Below, piece by piece: positions 1 through 7,421 of a stretch of 57,425 nt of DNA; the stretch's first letter is position 1, and the number at the start of each line of letters is the position of its first letter. The translations under genes were made by a program, and so were the position numbers. Under the pieces are notes generated by a model. That model saw nothing but the letters and a program-made list of their open reading frames with translations, had not been told where the DNA came from and ran no database searches. Source of the stretch: Dehalococcoidia bacterium (GTDB lineage Bacteria > Chloroflexota > Dehalococcoidia > DSTF01 > WHTK01); contig DATLYJ010000020.1 in NCBI GenBank assembly GCA_035574915.1, positions 1 to 57,425 on the forward strand, read 5' to 3'.

Positions 1-35
1 AGGCGTTAACGTCGGGCGATGAAGGAGGTGGCGCT

Positions 36-137
36 ATGCAGCAGACCTATCAGTGCAGGCAGTGCGGCCAGAGCTTCCGCTCCCAGCAGGAGTTGGAGGA
101 GCACACCAGGCGCACGCACGGCCAGCAGCACAGCTAG
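36..137 (+). CDS. C2H2 zinc-finger microprotein (33 aa)
   Basis: A 33-residue ORF that is almost wholly one classical zinc finger. Cys7 and Cys10 (CRQC) are followed after 12 residues by His23 and, after four more, His28 (HTRRTH), with Phe14 and Leu20 at the usual hydrophobic core sites. A strong ribosome binding site (AAGGAGGTG, 22-30) lies five bases before the ATG, and a rho-independent terminator starts nine bases after the stop, so this looks like a complete short transcription unit. Established: this spacing binds one zinc ion and can contact nucleic acid or protein. Inference: a small regulatory or partner-binding protein. Its promoter lies outside the window or in the first 20 bases. 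Confidence 0.75.
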   Translation: MQQTYQCRQCGQSFRSQQELEEHTRRTHGQQHS

Positions 138-145
138 GAGGAGGC

Positions 146-172
146 AAGGGGGCGCCGCCAGGCGCCCCCTTT
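146..172 (+). terminator. Rho-independent terminator after the zinc-finger gene
   Basis: Perfect 11-bp stem (146-156 with 161-171) closed by a four-base GCCA loop. The stem base is A/T and leads into a short T run (170-172). It sits nine bases after the zinc-finger stop codon. Confidence 0.7.
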
Positions 173-187
173 CGCACCGGAAACCTC

Positions 188-253
188 ATGCAGGTACACT
201 TCCCCGTCCTCGTCCTGTCGCTTGCCCTCATGCTCCTGCTGTGGTTGGCCTGA
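188..253 (+). CDS. Possible 21-residue single-membrane-segment peptide
   Basis: An ATG ORF encoding 21 residues, nearly all hydrophobic after the first five (leucine, valine and alanine with one tryptophan), long enough for one membrane crossing. It starts 16 bases after the terminator, lacks a good ribosome binding site and has no visible promoter. Short hydrophobic ORFs are easy to produce by chance in C- and T-rich DNA, so this is a weak call. It could also be read-through product of the zinc-finger transcript. Confidence 0.25.
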   Translation: MQVHFPVLVLSLALMLLLWLA

Positions 254-282
254 GGTTCCGTGCCCGGGCATGAGCGCGCGGC

Positions 283-1245
283 CTAGGCCGGAGCAGGGGG
301 TGGGGCTGAGGTCTTTCCCTCCAGCACGTAGAGGCGGAAGCCGTCCCAGAGACCGCGCAGGTAAGACGGGATGCCGCGCGGGCGCCCGTGAATGGCCATC
401 TGCAGCGAGTAGTACGGGAACCTAACCAGGAGCTGGCCCGCGAAGTAGGGCACAAAGCGGATGCCGGGCGACCAACGCCTCCCGAGCAGAATGCTGCCCC
501 TGGCGTAGTGATAGGCCTGCGCGGGCGAAAGCACGTTGGAGCCGCGGAAGCCCGCGCTCGCGGAGACCTTGTGCGCGGTGAGTGGCCGGCCGCAGACCCG
601 GATGCGATAGCCCAGCGACCTCAGCCGCAGGCACCAATCGATGTCTTCCAGTCCCAGAAAGAAGGCCTCGTCCAGGAGGCCGGCCCGGCGAAAGGCTTCG
701 GCCGGCGTCAGGGCGCTGCAGTTCGGGACGTAATCGCTCTCGAAGAGCCTGCCCAGCCGCTTGGAGGCCGCGGTCACGGGTCTCGAGAGGTAGACGTGCC
801 GGGCCAGCCCGAGAAAGCGGTTGTACACCGCGCCCGCGAACCAGAGGCGCTCCCGGTTCTCGTAGTAAGTGATTAGCGGTGAGATCGTGCCCAGGCGGGG
901 CTCCGCCTCGAAAGCCGGCAGGAGGGCATCCAGCAACCCTGGGTCGACGACGACGTCATTGTTCAGGAGCAGGACGTACTCGGCGCCCTGCGCCAGCGCT
1001 TCGCGGATGCCGGCGTTGTAGCCGGCCGCAACGCCGAGGTTGGCATGGTTGCGCACGAACTTCGCCCTGCCGCCCCAGACCCCTTCCAACCTCTCGGCGG
1101 AACTGTCCGTCGAGCCGTTGTCGACCACGACGACCGACAGGCGCTGGTAGTGCAGGTTCGCCACTGACCGCAGGCACTCATCCGTGTCCGAGAAGTTGTT
1201 CCAGGTCAGGACGACGGCGGCAACCGGCGGGGCTTCGTCGCGCAT
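283..1245 (-). CDS. Glycosyltransferase family 2 (rhamnosyltransferase-like)
   Basis: 320 residues with a GT-A fold N-terminus: VVLTWNN at about 11-17, the nucleotide-sugar region VVVVDNGSTDSS at about 37-48, and the DxD-equivalent LLLNNDVVVDP near 92-102. FLGLEDIDWCLRLRSLGYR near 195-213 is the acceptor/catalytic ED motif seen in inverting rhamnosyl- and galactofuranosyl-type enzymes. No signal peptide, so it probably acts on the inner face of the membrane in cell-surface polysaccharide or glycolipid synthesis. Donor and acceptor cannot be told from sequence. A perfect 7-bp palindrome (1252-1266) lies just before the ATG, and the PHP gene is 60 bases upstream on the same strand, so the two may be co-transcribed. 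Confidence 0.85.
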   Translation of the reverse strand: MRDEAPPVAAVVLTWNNFSDTDECLRSVANLHYQRLSVVVVDNGSTDSSAERLEGVWGGRAKFVRNHANLGVAAGYNAGIREALAQGAEYVLLLNNDVVVDPGLLDALLPAFEAEPRLGTISPLITYYENRERLWFAGAVYNRFLGLARHVYLSRPVTAASKRLGRLFESDYVPNCSALTPAEAFRRAGLLDEAFFLGLEDIDWCLRLRSLGYRIRVCGRPLTAHKVSASAGFRGSNVLSPAQAYHYARGSILLGRRWSPGIRFVPYFAGQLLVRFPYYSLQMAIHGRPRGIPSYLRGLWDGFRLYVLEGKTSAPPPAPA

Positions 1246-1305
1246 AAGAGGGACTCGCGGCGAGTCTAGCCCATTCCCCCAGCCTCGTATACGAGCCCGG
1301 CTCGG

Positions 1306-1965
1306 CTAGCCGGCGGTGAGCACCCCTTCGCCCACCAGGCTCACAGGCCGGAATCGCCCTGCTCGCAGCTCCTCGATGAGGTCCTCGATGGACTCGATGG
1401 TGTTGATGAACTCGGTGGCGCACTTGCCGATGTCCGCGATCGCATGGGCGTCGCTTCCGGCGGTGCCGGGCATGCGCATGTAGTCGCAAAGCCGTGCCGA
1501 GAATGTGTTCTCCTTCACGCTGCCGCGGCCGTTGATGCGCTCCAGGGCCACGCAGTGCTGGTAGGCGGTGTTGCGGGAAGCGCGCTCCAGGGCCTCCTCG
1601 TAGTCCCTCTCCTCCCGCACCACCCACGGCATCTGGCGCCGGTAGGGGTGGGCCGCGACCATGGCGCCCCGCGACTCGCGGATGTACTCCGCCAGCTCCA
1701 GGGAGCGGTGCATCCCGTAGACGTACTTCTCCAGCCCGTAGCACAGCATGTGGCCGTCTTCGGTATTGATCTCGATTGCTGGCAGGACCAGGAAGTTGTG
1801 CCTCTTCGCCAGCTCCCGTACCTTTTCCGGCTCCCAGAAGTAGTCGTGCTCCGACAGGCAGATCCCGTCCAGGCCCGCCTTCTTCGATCTTTCTATGAGC
1901 TCGTCCGCGGTCAGATAGGAGTCCCAGGACAGAGGCCTGGTGTGCGTGTGCAGGTCTATGAGCAT
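1306..1965 (-). CDS. PHP-domain metal-dependent phosphoesterase
   Basis: 219 residues. The N-terminus MLIDLHTHTRPL carries the first PHP metal motif (HTH), LSEHD near 38-42 the second, and AAHPYRR near 103-109 and GSDAHA near 170-175 the remaining ligands. This pattern matches the family that includes RNase AM and histidinol-phosphatase-like enzymes, which hydrolyse phosphoesters using bound metals. The ATG at 1965 is chosen because the HTH motif should be close to the N-terminus; an in-frame ATG at 2025 would add 20 unlikely residues. A TAGAAT box (1979 down to 1974) eight bases before this ATG suggests a leaderless transcript. The substrate is unknown. Confidence 0.85.
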   Translation of the reverse strand: MLIDLHTHTRPLSWDSYLTADELIERSKKAGLDGICLSEHDYFWEPEKVRELAKRHNFLVLPAIEINTEDGHMLCYGLEKYVYGMHRSLELAEYIRESRGAMVAAHPYRRQMPWVVREERDYEEALERASRNTAYQHCVALERINGRGSVKENTFSARLCDYMRMPGTAGSDAHAIADIGKCATEFINTIESIEDLIEELRAGRFRPVSLVGEGVLTAG

Positions 1966-2034
1966 TAATGGGAATTCTAAGCGGCGCCCGCCGCAAAACG
2001 CGAATGGGCGGCCGTGGAGGGCCACAGCCGGGCG

Positions 2035-2070
2035 TTGACTCTTGATTTAAGTGAGTGTACTATTCGCTCA
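2035..2070 (+). promoter_or_regulatory. Promoter and likely TetR operator
   Basis: TTGACT (2035-2040), a 17-bp spacer and TACTAT (2058-2063) form a near-consensus vegetative promoter. An imperfect inverted repeat, TGAG-TG at 2052-2057 against CG-CTCA at 2065-2070, straddles the -10 box. Position and symmetry suggest autorepression by the TetR protein encoded right after it. The divergent PHP gene starts 70 bases away. Confidence 0.65.
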
Positions 2071-2072
2071 AT

Positions 2073-2699
2073 ATGGCGCCCCGACGATACCAGATGTCCA
2101 GACGCGCGGCCAACGTAGAGCAAACCCGGCGCCGCATCGTCGAGGCTACGATGGCGCTGCACGCCGAGAAGGGCGTGCTCGACACGACCGTCGCCGACAT
2201 CGCTGCCCGCGCTGACGTCGCCGTCGGCACCATCTACCGCCACTTTCCCACGCTCGATGACCTCGTCGACGCCTGCGGCCAGGCAACGTGGGAGCTTGCC
2301 GCGCCGCCTTCGATTGCTGTCTTCGCGGACCTGGACTCACTCGAAGAGCGGGTACGGCGCCTGTTCCTAGCCTTCGGCGACGTCTACCAGCGTTTGAGCG
2401 AGCTCGGGATGGACCACGCCGCCGTCCGCGTGGAAGGCAAGAAAGTGGCGCCGGTTGCGCGGTGGTTCGCCGCCTGGGACGAGCTGCACCAGGCCATGGT
2501 GCGCGCCGCCCTGGGCGGCGACGAAGACGGCGTCGAGGACCAGACGGCCGCTGCCGTGCTCCGGGTCCTGTCTGGCTGGGAAGCCTGGCGTGGCCTCAAT
2601 GAGGCCGGCCTGCCCGGCAGCGAGGCGGTAGCCCTGCTGGCGGAGATCGCGCTGTCTTGGCTGGCAGGCCGGTCCCGGAAGGAGGTGCGTCCGCCCTAG
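2073..2699 (+). CDS. TetR/AcrR family transcriptional regulator
   Basis: 208 residues from the ATG at 2073. The N-terminal helix-turn-helix spans about 20-65: RRRIVEATMALHAEKG, then VADIAARADVAVGTIYRHF, the recognition helix typical of TetR. The C-terminal helical part is a ligand/dimer domain with no recognisable specificity. The -10 box ends nine bases before this ATG, so translation would be nearly leaderless; a further ATG at 2094 (MSRRAANVEQTRRR) is possible. The MBL hydrolase follows after 54 bases on the same strand and is the most likely co-transcribed target. Confidence 0.9.
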   Translation: MAPRRYQMSRRAANVEQTRRRIVEATMALHAEKGVLDTTVADIAARADVAVGTIYRHFPTLDDLVDACGQATWELAAPPSIAVFADLDSLEERVRRLFLAFGDVYQRLSELGMDHAAVRVEGKKVAPVARWFAAWDELHQAMVRAALGGDEDGVEDQTAAAVLRVLSGWEAWRGLNEAGLPGSEAVALLAEIALSWLAGRSRKEVRPP

Positions 2700-2753
2700 A
2701 TCATTGCCCGGCGAAAACCGTAAGAGCGAACAACCGCGAAAGGAACAAGGGAG

Positions 2754-3554
2754 TTGGACACCGCCTATAAAGCCACCGACGAAGTGCATGTGTTCCCGGT
2801 CAATCTGCCCATCCCCGGCCTCGGCTTTCTGCCGATCAACGCTTTCCTCCTCAAATCGCGCGAGCCCGTACTTATCGATACCGGCCTCGGTGTCGAGCGG
2901 AATAACTTCATCGCGGCGCTGGAGTCGGTCATCGACCCGCGCGAGCTGCGCTGGGTCTGGCTGACGCACGACGATGCCGACCACACCGGGGCGATCCAGG
3001 AGGTGATGCGCATTGCGCCGAACGCGAAACTCGTCACGCACGCCCTGGCCGCGATGCGCATGAGCACCTGGTGGGACGTGCCGTTGGACCGCGTTCACGC
3101 CATCGGCCCGGGCCAGAAGCTGGACGTGGGCGACCGAACGCTGGTGGGTTTTGCCCCGCCCGTCTTCGACAACCCGATGTCCACCGGCATCTACGACGCC
3201 AAGTCAGGCATCCTGTTCAGCGTCGATTCCTTCGGGGCGCTAATAGACGCGCCGGCCCAGGATGCGAAGGATGTCCCGCAGGACGTGCTTGCCCAGGGCA
3301 TGGTCGCGTGGGCGACCGAGGACTCACCATGGACCAGCCTCGTGGACGAGCGGAAGTTTGGCGCCGTCCTCGAGGAGGTCAGGGCGCTCGGCCCGAAGAT
3401 GATCCTGTCGTCGCACCTGCCGCCGGCCAGCAACCGGACCGAGGAGTTCTTGAAGCTCCTTGCCACCGTCCCGCGGGCCGAGCACATGCCCGCGCCCGAT
3501 CAGGCCATGTTCAGCGAGATGGTCGCTCAGCTCACGGCGCCCGCGGGCGCCTAG
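2754..3554 (+). CDS. MBL-fold metallohydrolase with HxDxDH motif
   Basis: 266 residues from a TTG start preceded by a purine-rich AAGGGAG. The metallo-beta-lactamase fold is shown by VLIDTGLG near 39-46 and THDDADHTG near 71-79. Usual MBL enzymes carry HxHxDH; here the second His is Asp (H72-D-D74-A-D76-H77), which recalls the H-x-E-x-D core of flavodiiron proteins more than lactamases or glyoxalase II. Later ligands are plausible at VDSF (near 160) and SSHLPP (near 222). There is no flavodoxin domain. It could be an oxygen- or NO-reactive di-iron protein or an ordinary hydrolase. Probably in an operon with the upstream TetR gene. Confidence 0.8.
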   Translation: MDTAYKATDEVHVFPVNLPIPGLGFLPINAFLLKSREPVLIDTGLGVERNNFIAALESVIDPRELRWVWLTHDDADHTGAIQEVMRIAPNAKLVTHALAAMRMSTWWDVPLDRVHAIGPGQKLDVGDRTLVGFAPPVFDNPMSTGIYDAKSGILFSVDSFGALIDAPAQDAKDVPQDVLAQGMVAWATEDSPWTSLVDERKFGAVLEEVRALGPKMILSSHLPPASNRTEEFLKLLATVPRAEHMPAPDQAMFSEMVAQLTAPAGA

Positions 3555-3569
3555 AGGCCGGCACTGCAT

Positions 3570-3610
3570 ACACGAGGAGAGGCGGCACGGGGCGACGCCT
3601 CTCCTCGTGT
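3570..3610. terminator. Long hairpin between convergent genes
   Basis: Perfect 15-bp inverted repeat (3570-3584 with 3596-3610) around an 11-base loop, 15 bases after the MBL stop and 13 bases from the stop of the opposing gene. No long T run. Likely a bidirectional terminator. Confidence 0.65.
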
Positions 3611-3623
3611 TACGTTCGGCGGG

Positions 3624-4247
3624 TCATCGTCCGCCCCGCGTATCAAGTGCGCGCCCCTGGCTTCCGGCCGCGCCCACGAGAGCCAGCCAGCCCGCGAGCG
3701 CTGCCATTTTCTCGCGATCCGTCCAGGGAGGCCCGAGGCCAGCGCCCATGGCGGACAACCGTACATTCAGTTCGTGCATCCGGAGATCGAGGGCCGCGGC
3801 GGCAAGGTCACGGGCCTCCACCTCCGGCACGAGCGTGGCGTTCAGGGCCGCGGCTTCGATGCCACGGAGCAACGCGTAGCGGTACAGTTCGCCTTCGGCA
3901 GCGTGCCATCCGGTGTGGGACATGCGGGCGTGTGTCGGCGGGTGCGGTGGCGGCCCTCGCTTTACGATCAGCCCTGCAGCCGCGAGTCCGTCTCCGGCCC
4001 TGCCGGCAAGGTCCCTGATCGCCGCCTCGGCAGCGCTGCAAGCCTCCGCCGCCACGTCCTCGATGAGCTGTCGCGCTTCCCGGGGACCTAGCCGCTGCGC
4101 CACGTGGTAGACCTGGGCTGGCAGCGTGGGTGGAAGGAGGCCGACCCGCTCTCGCTCGACGACTCGCAGCAGGCCGCCCTCTTCGACCTTCACGGCTACG
4201 GCGACCGCCCAGCCCGTGAATGCGCGAAGGCCGAGTGCCGTTGCCAT
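3624..4247 (-). CDS. Conserved-looking hypothetical protein
   Basis: About 207 residues. It opens with MATALGLRAFTGWAVAVAV, a beta-strand-like stretch with a GxR...GW pattern, followed by an EEGG turn, then long Ala/Glu-rich helices (EARQLIEDVAAEACSAAEAA). A possible strand GLIVKRGPPP and a His-containing part (ARMSHTGWHAAEGELYRYAL) follow. I do not recognise the family; the glycine-rich start and alternating strands and helices resemble an RNase H/actin-like fold, but that is a guess. The ATG at 4247 is preferred because a TACCAT box lies six bases upstream; an ATG at 4262 is the alternative. Divergent from the DinB-GNAT gene. Confidence 0.65.
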   Translation of the reverse strand: MATALGLRAFTGWAVAVAVKVEEGGLLRVVERERVGLLPPTLPAQVYHVAQRLGPREARQLIEDVAAEACSAAEAAIRDLAGRAGDGLAAAGLIVKRGPPPHPPTHARMSHTGWHAAEGELYRYALLRGIEAAALNATLVPEVEARDLAAAALDLRMHELNVRLSAMGAGLGPPWTDREKMAALAGWLALVGAAGSQGRALDTRGGR

Positions 4248-4290
4248 GGACTGATGGTACATTGCCGTCTATCGAACCTGGAGGGGGCGA

Positions 4291-5247
4291 ATGATAAGGG
4301 AAGAACGAGCGCGGCTCGTCGAGCGTTATCGCCGCGGTCATCGCGACATAATGTCGCTGCTGGCGTTGCCAGGGACCCTGCCTCTGGACTTCGCCCCGGA
4401 AGGGGAGTGGTCGGCGCGCCAGGTCGTGCACCATCTCGCCGACACCGAAGTCTTTCGCTGCACGCGCCTGAGGCGGCTCCTTTCCGAGGACCAGCCGCTG
4501 GTCCAGGCGTTCGATGAGTTGCGGCTCGCGGAGCGCGCCTACTACTCGCGGCCGATCGAGGCCTCACTGGCGCTCTTCGACGCCGGCGTGCGGTCCAGCC
4601 TCGAGTTCATCGACTCCATGACGGAGCAGGACTGGTCGAAGGAGGGCACCCATAGCGAGTTGGGACGCTTCAGCATGGAGGACTGGCTGGTGCGCGCCGC
4701 CGACCACCTCGCCCAGCACGCGGAGCAGTTGCGCCGCACGCTCGAGGCCGGCGGCGGACCGCTCGCCGTCACCGTCGAGCCGTTGGTGGCGGAGCGGCTG
4801 AAGCCCTGGCTTACGGACCTCCTCGCCCGCAACCACAGCGCGCGGGTCGTCAGCCGCGGCCGCATGTACTTCCCCGCCGAGCTTCCCGGGTTTGTCGCCA
4901 GAATCGGCGGCCGCCCGATTGCTCTGGCGACCTACCTCGTCGAGGGTGCCGAGTGTCAGCTCGTCACGCTGCACTCGGAGGTCGAGAACGTTGGCGCGGG
5001 CTCTGCGCTGATCGCGGCAGTCCGGGCCGAGGCCGCGAACGCCGGCTGCCGCCGCCTCTGGCTCATCACGACCAACGACAACACGCACGCCATCCGCTTC
5101 TATCAGCGCCGCGGCTTCCGTCTTGCCCACGCCCACGTCGGCGCTATCGACGCCGTGAGCCGCCCTCTGAAACCGGAGATCCCTTTCGCCGGCAACGACG
5201 GCATCCCCATCAGGGACGAGATCGAGATGGACCTCCTTCTGCCGTAA
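4291..5247 (+). CDS. DinB-like domain fused to a GNAT acetyltransferase
   Basis: 318 residues in one frame. Residues about 1-155 form a DinB/YfiT-type four-helix bundle with metal-type histidines in QVVHHLADTEVFR (near 48-60) and DHLAQHAEQLRR (near 140-151). Residues about 165-318 are a GNAT domain: VARIGGRPIALATYLV, the acetyl-CoA loop region VENVGAGSALIAAVRAEA (near 231-248), and LWLITTNDNTHAIRFYQRRG (near 256-275). DinB proteins are often thiol-dependent transferases or hydrolases; GNATs acetylate amines. Together they suggest modification and detoxification of one small molecule. A strong GGAGGGGG lies five bases before the ATG. Confidence 0.88.
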   Translation: MIREERARLVERYRRGHRDIMSLLALPGTLPLDFAPEGEWSARQVVHHLADTEVFRCTRLRRLLSEDQPLVQAFDELRLAERAYYSRPIEASLALFDAGVRSSLEFIDSMTEQDWSKEGTHSELGRFSMEDWLVRAADHLAQHAEQLRRTLEAGGGPLAVTVEPLVAERLKPWLTDLLARNHSARVVSRGRMYFPAELPGFVARIGGRPIALATYLVEGAECQLVTLHSEVENVGAGSALIAAVRAEAANAGCRRLWLITTNDNTHAIRFYQRRGFRLAHAHVGAIDAVSRPLKPEIPFAGNDGIPIRDEIEMDLLLP

Positions 5248-5323
5248 CTGTCATAGCCGGGCCCTTCAGTCGTTTCTAGGTGTGAGGCTCAGGGACGAGC
5301 CGGTAACCGCGAAGGAGAGCGCC

Positions 5324-5545
5324 GTGCGAAACGATGAAGGCCACGCCCCGAGGGAGCAGGACAGACAGGACTATTTCCGGCTTGTCGATCATGACGCTGA
5401 CGGGCTCGATGACGACGGCGCGGAACCGCTGGCGCCCGAGGTAATAGCCTCTCTAATCCAACTGCGGGAACGGCTGAAGGAGAAGCTCTTCGCCCCCAAT
5501 CCCGCCACACGCACCCAGTGGAGCAGCCTCCGGCCCTCGAACTGA
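5324..5545 (+). CDS. Small acidic hypothetical protein (73 aa)
   Basis: 73 residues from a GTG with a good ribosome binding site (GAAGGAGAG) seven bases upstream. An in-frame GTG at 5282 would add 14 residues but lacks such a site. The middle is very acidic (DHDADGLDDDGAEP), followed by an amphipathic helix (EVIASLIQLRERLKEKLF) and a polar tail. No cysteines, membrane segment or known motif. The design looks like a small soluble binding or regulatory protein. It ends 50 bases before the stop of the convergent NudC gene. Confidence 0.55.
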   Translation: MRNDEGHAPREQDRQDYFRLVDHDADGLDDDGAEPLAPEVIASLIQLRERLKEKLFAPNPATRTQWSSLRPSN

Positions 5546-5595
5546 CCGCGAAGTCCGGCAGGCCGCCTCGCCAGCAAAGACGCGCGGCTCCGGCG

Positions 5596-6522
5596 TTACT
5601 CCCGCATGCGTTCCTCGCACCAGGCCTTGATCAGGTGGTGCGCAATCGCGACCCGGCCGGGCACGGAGAAGCCGAGGTCGGGGCCAGGCGACACGATTGC
5701 CTTGTGGACCTCGTCGCGGTCGAACCAGCGGGCGCCGTCGATCTCGAAGGGGTCGATCACGAAGTCCTCGGACTGGACGCGGGCGAAGCAGCCCAGCATG
5801 AGCGACATCGAGAACGGCCACGGCTGTGAGGCGACATAACGCACCTCGTCCACATCGAGGCCGACCTCTTCCTTCACCTCGCGCCGCACAGCGTCCTCGA
5901 GCGACTCGCCCTGGTCGATGAAGCCCGCGAGCGCCGAATAGCTGTTCGGCGCCCAGTTCCGGCCCCGGCCCAGCAGGCAGCGGTTGCCGCGCCAGACCAC
6001 CATGATCACCACCGGGTTGGTGCGCGGGAAGTGCTCCGTGCCGCACCCCGTACACTTCCGCATCAGGCCGGCGTCGTGCACCTCCGTCCGGTCGCCGCAG
6101 TTGGAGCAGTAGCCGTGCGTGGCGTGCCAATCGACTTGCGACTTCGCCTGCGCGACGATGCCGGCCTCCTGGGGCGGCAGCCGCGTCGCCAGGCTGCGCG
6201 CATCGGCGTAGCGCGCGCCCTCGAGGCCCAGCGCTTCCAGCGGCTCCGGCAGGGGCGAGACATCCACGGCAAAGTACGCCCGCCCATCGAGCTGCCCGAG
6301 CAGGTAGGACGGCGCGTCGTACTCCAGCGCCTGGACCTGCCCGGCTGTCGCCCACGCCAACACGGGCGAGGTCTCGTCACCCACCACCGGGATCTGAAGC
6401 CGCCACAACGGCAGGAACCGGCTATCGCGGTCTGTCCGCTTCGCCTCCAACCAGAGTGGGTCTCGCCGCTCCGCCGCGGCGCGGTCCAGCGGGTTGCCGG
6501 AAAAGGGGATGATGTCCGCCAT
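5596..6522 (-). CDS. nudC: NAD+ diphosphatase (NudC family Nudix hydrolase)
   Basis: 308 residues from the ATG at 6522, which has GGGAG five bases upstream. Three parts are visible: an N-terminal NudC-like domain, a zinc ribbon (CSNC near 140 and CTGC near 158) and a Nudix domain with GFIDQGES followed by REVKEEVGL. The family signature SQPWPFSMS follows and marks NADH/NAD-cap pyrophosphatases. Established role: cleavage of NAD(H) to NMN and AMP, and removal of NAD caps from RNA in E. coli. The canonical Pro in SQPWPFPxS is Ser here, a small deviation. Start of the divergent mutM gene is 86 bases away. Confidence 0.93.
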   Translation of the reverse strand: MADIIPFSGNPLDRAAAERRDPLWLEAKRTDRDSRFLPLWRLQIPVVGDETSPVLAWATAGQVQALEYDAPSYLLGQLDGRAYFAVDVSPLPEPLEALGLEGARYADARSLATRLPPQEAGIVAQAKSQVDWHATHGYCSNCGDRTEVHDAGLMRKCTGCGTEHFPRTNPVVIMVVWRGNRCLLGRGRNWAPNSYSALAGFIDQGESLEDAVRREVKEEVGLDVDEVRYVASQPWPFSMSLMLGCFARVQSEDFVIDPFEIDGARWFDRDEVHKAIVSPGPDLGFSVPGRVAIAHHLIKAWCEERMRE

Positions 6523-6608
6523 ACGTCTCCCTGGTGGAGCAATCATACCCGCCTCCTGGGCCGGGCTTGTATGATCTGGCCGACCGACCACACGACGAAA
6601 GCCGCCTC

Positions 6609-7421
6609 ATGCCCGAACTGCCCGAAGTCGAGACCATACGCCGCGACCTCGAGCCGCGTCTCGTCGGGCGCCGCATCACCCGTGTGGAGATCGCGCCCGA
6701 CCGCGTGCCGGTGCTCGAGGGCATCGACGAGGCCTCGTTCCGCGAGGGGGTCGCCGGTGCGCGCATCGAGGGCCTCGACCGGCGCGGCAAGTTCCTCATC
6801 TTCGAGCTCGACACCGGTTCAAGGCTCGTTGTCCACCTGCGCATGACGGGCAAGCTCCTGCTCGACAACGCGCCCCTGGCCGGCCACTTGCGCGCCACCT
6901 TCACCCTGGACGATGGCTCTACGCTGCGTTTCACCGACCTGCGCAAGTTCGGCCGCCTCTGGCTGGTCGGCTCCCTCACACCGCTCCTCGACAAGATCGG
7001 CCCGGAGCCCCTGAGCGAGGGGTTTGCCCTCGAGCACCTGGCGGCCGCGCTACTCAACCGCAAGGCTCCCGTGAAATCGGTGCTCCTCGACCAGCGTCGC
7101 ATCGCCGGCATCGGCAACATCTACGCCGACGAGGCGCTCTTCGAAGCCGGCATCCTGCCGGCGCGCCAGGGGGGCGGCCTCAGCGGTGAGGAGGTGGCGC
7201 GCCTCCACGCAGCCATCCGCACCGTCCTCCTGCGCGGCGTCGAGAGCCGAGGCGCCAGCTTTCGGGACTACCTGGACGCATCCGGGGAGTCGGGAAGCAT
7301 GCAGATGTACGTGAAGGTGTTCCGGCGCACCGGCAAGCCCTGCTACGTCTGCGGCGCCGGCATCGAGCGCACCAGGGTTGGCGGCCGCAGCACTCACTTC
7401 TGTCCCGTGTGCCAGCGATGA
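6609..7421 (+). CDS. mutM: Formamidopyrimidine-DNA glycosylase
   Basis: 270 residues starting MPELPEVETIRRDLEP; after Met removal Pro is the N-terminal catalytic amine and the next Glu the acid. Other family marks are DRRGKFLIF near 57-65 (beta-hairpin lysine), FTDLRKFGRLWL near 107-118, the helix-two-turn-helix with GIGNIYADEALF near 165-176, and a C-terminal zinc finger of four cysteines (CYVCG and CPVCQR). It removes 8-oxoguanine and formamidopyrimidines from DNA in the cytoplasm. The stop overlaps the next start as ATGA, so the following gene is translationally coupled. Confidence 0.96.
   Translation: MPELPEVETIRRDLEPRLVGRRITRVEIAPDRVPVLEGIDEASFREGVAGARIEGLDRRGKFLIFELDTGSRLVVHLRMTGKLLLDNAPLAGHLRATFTLDDGSTLRFTDLRKFGRLWLVGSLTPLLDKIGPEPLSEGFALEHLAAALLNRKAPVKSVLLDQRRIAGIGNIYADEALFEAGILPARQGGGLSGEEVARLHAAIRTVLLRGVESRGASFRDYLDASGESGSMQMYVKVFRRTGKPCYVCGAGIERTRVGGRSTHFCPVCQR

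Noticed and set aside
1252-1266. Perfect palindrome before the GT2 start
   Set aside because: Short (7+7) and could be an operator or part of a hairpin, but no supporting repeats elsewhere in the window, so it is noted only in the GT2 entry.
4247-4262. Alternative ATG five codons upstream in the unknown protein
   Set aside because: Possible, but the 4247 start has a -10-like box at the spacing seen elsewhere; the choice is not secure.
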